Assembly: GCA_028691595.1 (NCBI GenBank)
Contig: JAQUZA010000007.1
Span: forward strand, 1 to 24,621
Direction: 5' to 3'
Length of the DNA stretch: 24,621 bases
From: Candidatus Rifleibacteriota bacterium
GTDB lineage: Bacteria > Muiribacteriota > Ozemobacteria > Ozemobacterales > Ozemobacteraceae
In this document: in pieces, positions 21,954-24,621 of the stretch
Numbering within the stretch: the first letter of the stretch is position 1
Layout of the letters: each line of letters starts with the position of its first letter
Translations under genes and position numbers: made by a program
The notes under the pieces: model-generated
The model's input: the letters and a program-made list of their open reading frames with translations, nothing else
Database searches by the model: none
What the model was told of the DNA's origin: nothing

Positions 21954-24621
21954 ATGTCAGTTTCTGCAGAGTCTGTTAACAGCGCAGAATTCTCAATAAC
22001 GAGGGCTGTGCTTTATTGTTGTCTGGTTGTTTTTCCATTTTTCATTCTTTATGTTGAAATGGAACGGTTTTTTGCTGCTGAAACTGCCGGGCGGCGAACA
22101 GAGGTCTTTGAACAGACCGAAAAGCAGCTGCTTAAATTTAGCGAATATGCCGAAGATGCCAGATTTTTTCATCTGCTGCTGCAAAAAAGCTTTGCTCCTG
22201 GTAACGCTGATGGAATAGCAGCGAATCAGGTCAAGAAGACTTCGATGAGTCTGAAAAAACAGTTTCCCGAGGCTTTTACCTTCATGTTCTGGGATAAAGA
22301 CGGGAAATTGATAGCCTCTGCATCAGACGAGAACCGCTTCAGCTTCCTTTCCAGAAAGCTGAATGTTTTTCTCAAAGCGATCAGGCAGGAAACCCTCGCC
22401 GGACTACATGCGGCAGAAGGCTTCAATGTAAAGTTCGACAAAGAGTTGCGACTGCTGAGACAATTTCTCGGGCCGTTCGTCACACCTGAAGAACTGACAA
22501 AACCTTTTCTAGGCGATAGTTCGGCCGGTTGCTTTTTGTTGCATGGCCGTGGAGACCGGGTTCTTGGCTGGTATGAGACTTATAAGGAATTTTCAGTTCT
22601 GGTTTTTATTTCAGAGAAGGTTAAGGGCAGGCTCAAAGGCCCGGAATTCCTTCAGAATCAACTGGCTGGAAGGTTTCCCGGGGTAGATTTTTTACTCTTT
22701 GATGAACAGGAACAGTGTCTTTTTCCCCGGCAGCCAGCAGAACTGCAAGGAAAAGTTCTGATAAACTTTGGCAAATTTCGTCAGCTGGTTCCTGCTGAGC
22801 AGGTAGAGTCAGATGGCGATTATTTCAATTTTCAGAAGCTTAACCAGCGATGGTGGGCAGTCGCGATCGTTAATCGCAGTTGTTTTGCAGATGTTACAGC
22901 AGCAACCGGTCGTTTCATGGCAATGTTGCTGGCTGCAGGGGTTCTGGTTTCTTTTATTCTCTACTGTTATTTTCTGGTTAACGAAAATCCACTGTATTCT
23001 GTTAAGTCACGACTGATATTGATTTTTGCCTATATCATCTTTATTCCGGCTCTCGTCTTTTTCGTTGTCAGCCTGGATTCACTCAAACAGAAGGAAAAAC
23101 AGACGGTTACCGAAAAAGCTGTGCAGGCTTTTCAGTTCATTACTTCCATCGATAACCAGTTCAGAGGCTTTCTTCACGGTAAGGCCGAAAAATTGAATTT
23201 TACCATCGACAGCCTCTTAAAGGGCTATTCCGGCAGCAGAATAGATGCAGTCTTTCTGGCATCGGCCGCCAGTTATATAAACAATAGTTTTAACCCTGAT
23301 ACCCTTATTATTTCAGATCATACGGGGGCTGACCTGCTCAATTCTCTCTATTCTAAGACTATTCAAGATGATTTTTTGAGAAAAACCGCGGCCGGGGAGT
23401 TGCTTGCCTATCTGAACTGCGGCATCAAAAACCAGTATAGCCCAGATGAAGGCATTGCCCAGGGTTTTGCCCTTAATTTTGAAGAAAACTATCGAAAATT
23501 TGTTCCTTTTGCTCTCAGCAACATAACTTACATCTCGTATCTGAACACACTCAGAGACCAGAAAAGCGGCAGATTCGTCAATCTTGTTCAACTCTTCTGG
23601 CTTGAAAAGCAGATGCATTATGACTATTTAAAAACCGTTGCCGATTCTGCAGGCAAAACCAGACACCGGAAAATGTTTTTTGCCGTTCCAGAACTGAGAA
23701 AAGAATATCCAGACACCTCTAATTTTCCTGAACTACATTCGTTTTTTGAAAAAGTCAGGCTCAATGGGCCTTCACAACAGAGCCTGACCGGTAGCGACGG
23801 CAGGTCATACCTTGCTTTCGGTCAGGGAGGCACTCACCTTAATTCAGCCATAATGACGGTTATCATCGATACTGACGAATTACTCGATGAAATCAGAAAA
23901 CTGAGGAAAAATCTTTGGATGCTCGCAGGCTTGAGTCTGTTGATGACCCTGAGCCTGTTTCACCTTCTCAGTTATTATCTGATTGTGCCTATTAACGCTC
24001 TGGCTGCGGGCGTTGAAATGTTTAAAGGCAAAAATTACTCGCACCGCATCGATTTGCCTCTCGAAAATGAGTTTGGGAGCCTCGCAAAATCCATAGACCG
24101 TTCCCTTGAAAACCTTCAGGAACTTGAAATTGCAAAAACGGTTCAGGAAAGCCTGGTTCCTCAAGGTGCTCTCGAAGTAGGGGAATTCTCTGTTGTTGCC
24201 AGAACCAGTACTATGACCAGCCTTGGCGGAGATTATTACGACTTTGTCGTTGATGCTGAAAAGAATTTGACAGTTCTTATGGCAGACGTAGCCGGGCACG
24301 GTGTGCAGGCTGCCCTGTTGATGGCTATGGCAAAAAGTGTTTTGCTGCTTGATAATGCCAGTAGAATCGAGCCTGAAAATCTCATGGCCGGCCTTAATCG
24401 AACATTCTGCAATCTCAGAAAAGCTGAAATCAGCACGATGATGACCGGCCAGATAATTCATATCAGCCACGAAGGTCAAATTCAGTTCTTAAATGCCGGA
24501 CACTGCCCGCCTCTCGTTGTAGCTGAAAATGGCCTGACATCAAGGTTAATAGAGAATAATTCACTTCCCTTCGGATTCTCAGCCCGGAGAGTGTTTTCAG
24601 GCATGCCCGTCGAGCTGCATC
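21954..24621 (+). CDS. Multi-pass transmembrane HAMP-SpoIIE/RsbU phosphatase, 3'-truncated by window edge
   Basis: 889 complete codons are visible and the frame runs off the end. ATG 21954 is the first start after an in-frame TGA and has no Shine-Dalgarno. Four membrane segments are apparent: about 17-33, 321-343, 353-375 and 653-676. These bracket two large, probably extracytoplasmic regions (34-320 and 376-652) without recognised motifs. A HAMP-like segment (about 677-722) leads to a SpoIIE/RsbU PP2C domain. That domain starts with the linker helix EIAKTVQESLVP and has GGDYYDF (Asp760), MADVAGHGVQAALL (Asp778) and FLNAGHCPPL. RsbU-like enzymes dephosphorylate STAS antagonists in partner-switching cascades. 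Together with the two soluble SpoIIE proteins in this window, it suggests several inputs to such a pathway. The third metal-binding region is outside the window. Confidence 0.88.
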   Translation, partial: MSVSAESVNSAEFSITRAVLYCCLVVFPFFILYVEMERFFAAETAGRRTEVFEQTEKQLLKFSEYAEDARFFHLLLQKSFAPGNADGIAANQVKKTSMSLKKQFPEAFTFMFWDKDGKLIASASDENRFSFLSRKLNVFLKAIRQETLAGLHAAEGFNVKFDKELRLLRQFLGPFVTPEELTKPFLGDSSAGCFLLHGRGDRVLGWYETYKEFSVLVFISEKVKGRLKGPEFLQNQLAGRFPGVDFLLFDEQEQCLFPRQPAELQGKVLINFGKFRQLVPAEQVESDGDYFNFQKLNQRWWAVAIVNRSCFADVTAATGRFMAMLLAAGVLVSFILYCYFLVNENPLYSVKSRLILIFAYIIFIPALVFFVVSLDSLKQKEKQTVTEKAVQAFQFITSIDNQFRGFLHGKAEKLNFTIDSLLKGYSGSRIDAVFLASAASYINNSFNPDTLIISDHTGADLLNSLYSKTIQDDFLRKTAAGELLAYLNCGIKNQYSPDEGIAQGFALNFEENYRKFVPFALSNITYISYLNTLRDQKSGRFVNLVQLFWLEKQMHYDYLKTVADSAGKTRHRKMFFAVPELRKEYPDTSNFPELHSFFEKVRLNGPSQQSLTGSDGRSYLAFGQGGTHLNSAIMTVIIDTDELLDEIRKLRKNLWMLAGLSLLMTLSLFHLLSYYLIVPINALAAGVEMFKGKNYSHRIDLPLENEFGSLAKSIDRSLENLQELEIAKTVQESLVPQGALEVGEFSVVARTSTMTSLGGDYYDFVVDAEKNLTVLMADVAGHGVQAALLMAMAKSVLLLDNASRIEPENLMAGLNRTFCNLRKAEISTMMTGQIIHISHEGQIQFLNAGHCPPLVVAENGLTSRLIENNSLPFGFSARRVFSGMPVELH

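Noticed and set aside
23880..24479. 199-residue - strand frame
   Set aside because: Antisense to the HAMP-PP2C part of the membrane phosphatase, whose motifs are intact on the + strand.

Overview
The window looks like chromosomal DNA from a Gram-negative-type (diderm), probably anaerobic bacterium. The diderm reading rests on two outer-membrane beta-barrel candidates, a lipobox lipoprotein and several signal-peptide proteins. The anaerobic reading rests on three [FeFe]-hydrogenase-type proteins in one operon. Many SpoIIE/RsbU-type phosphatases, a cache-type hybrid kinase and unfamiliar envelope proteins would fit a poorly cultured lineage such as Candidatus Riflebacteria, but that placement is inference and weak. 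No mobile element, tRNA, rRNA or CRISPR array was seen.

Layout. (1) 2-7083, + strand: a compact envelope operon. It holds the end of a beta-barrel protein, a duplicated-module lipoprotein, an exported protein with a glucodextranase-C-like domain and a Pro/Gln tail, a PorV/TraF-like barrel, and two further exported proteins, and it closes with a strong terminator. (2) 7084-7754: about 670 bp without a conventional gene. On the - strand it carries a near-consensus sigma-54 promoter, paired upstream 11-bp repeats, a short terminated transcript with a possible 23-residue peptide, and then a chain of RNA hairpins ending in a second terminator. (3) 7755-10574, - strand: trmB, an NHL-type exported propeller protein and an SH3b-NlpC/P60 cell-wall hydrolase. 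(4) 10677-18502, - strand: seven tightly packed or overlapping genes, described below. (5) 18503-18906: a divergent regulatory region with a sigma-70-like promoter and two identical CRP/FNR-type palindromes. (6) 18907-24621, + strand: a cache-HAMP-PAS hybrid histidine kinase and a multi-pass transmembrane HAMP-SpoIIE phosphatase that runs off the window.

The centrepiece is region 4. In transcription order it reads thioredoxin-like [2Fe-2S] protein, PAS-containing sensory-type hydrogenase (HydS-like), SpoIIE phosphatase, second thioredoxin-like [2Fe-2S] protein, group-B-like catalytic hydrogenase, second HydS-like protein, second SpoIIE phosphatase. Both HydS-like proteins keep all four H-cluster cysteines but have Ala where catalytic enzymes have the proton-relay Cys. 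The middle hydrogenase keeps that Cys. Both phosphatases carry the same uncharacterised C-terminal domain. The simplest model is a duplicated hydrogen or redox sensing unit, in which hydrogenase-PAS sensors signal to dedicated PP2C phosphatases beside a real hydrogenase. Expression may be set by a CRP/FNR-family regulator acting at the paired palindromes. The maturases HydE/F/G, a partner kinase and an anti-sigma antagonist are not in the window.
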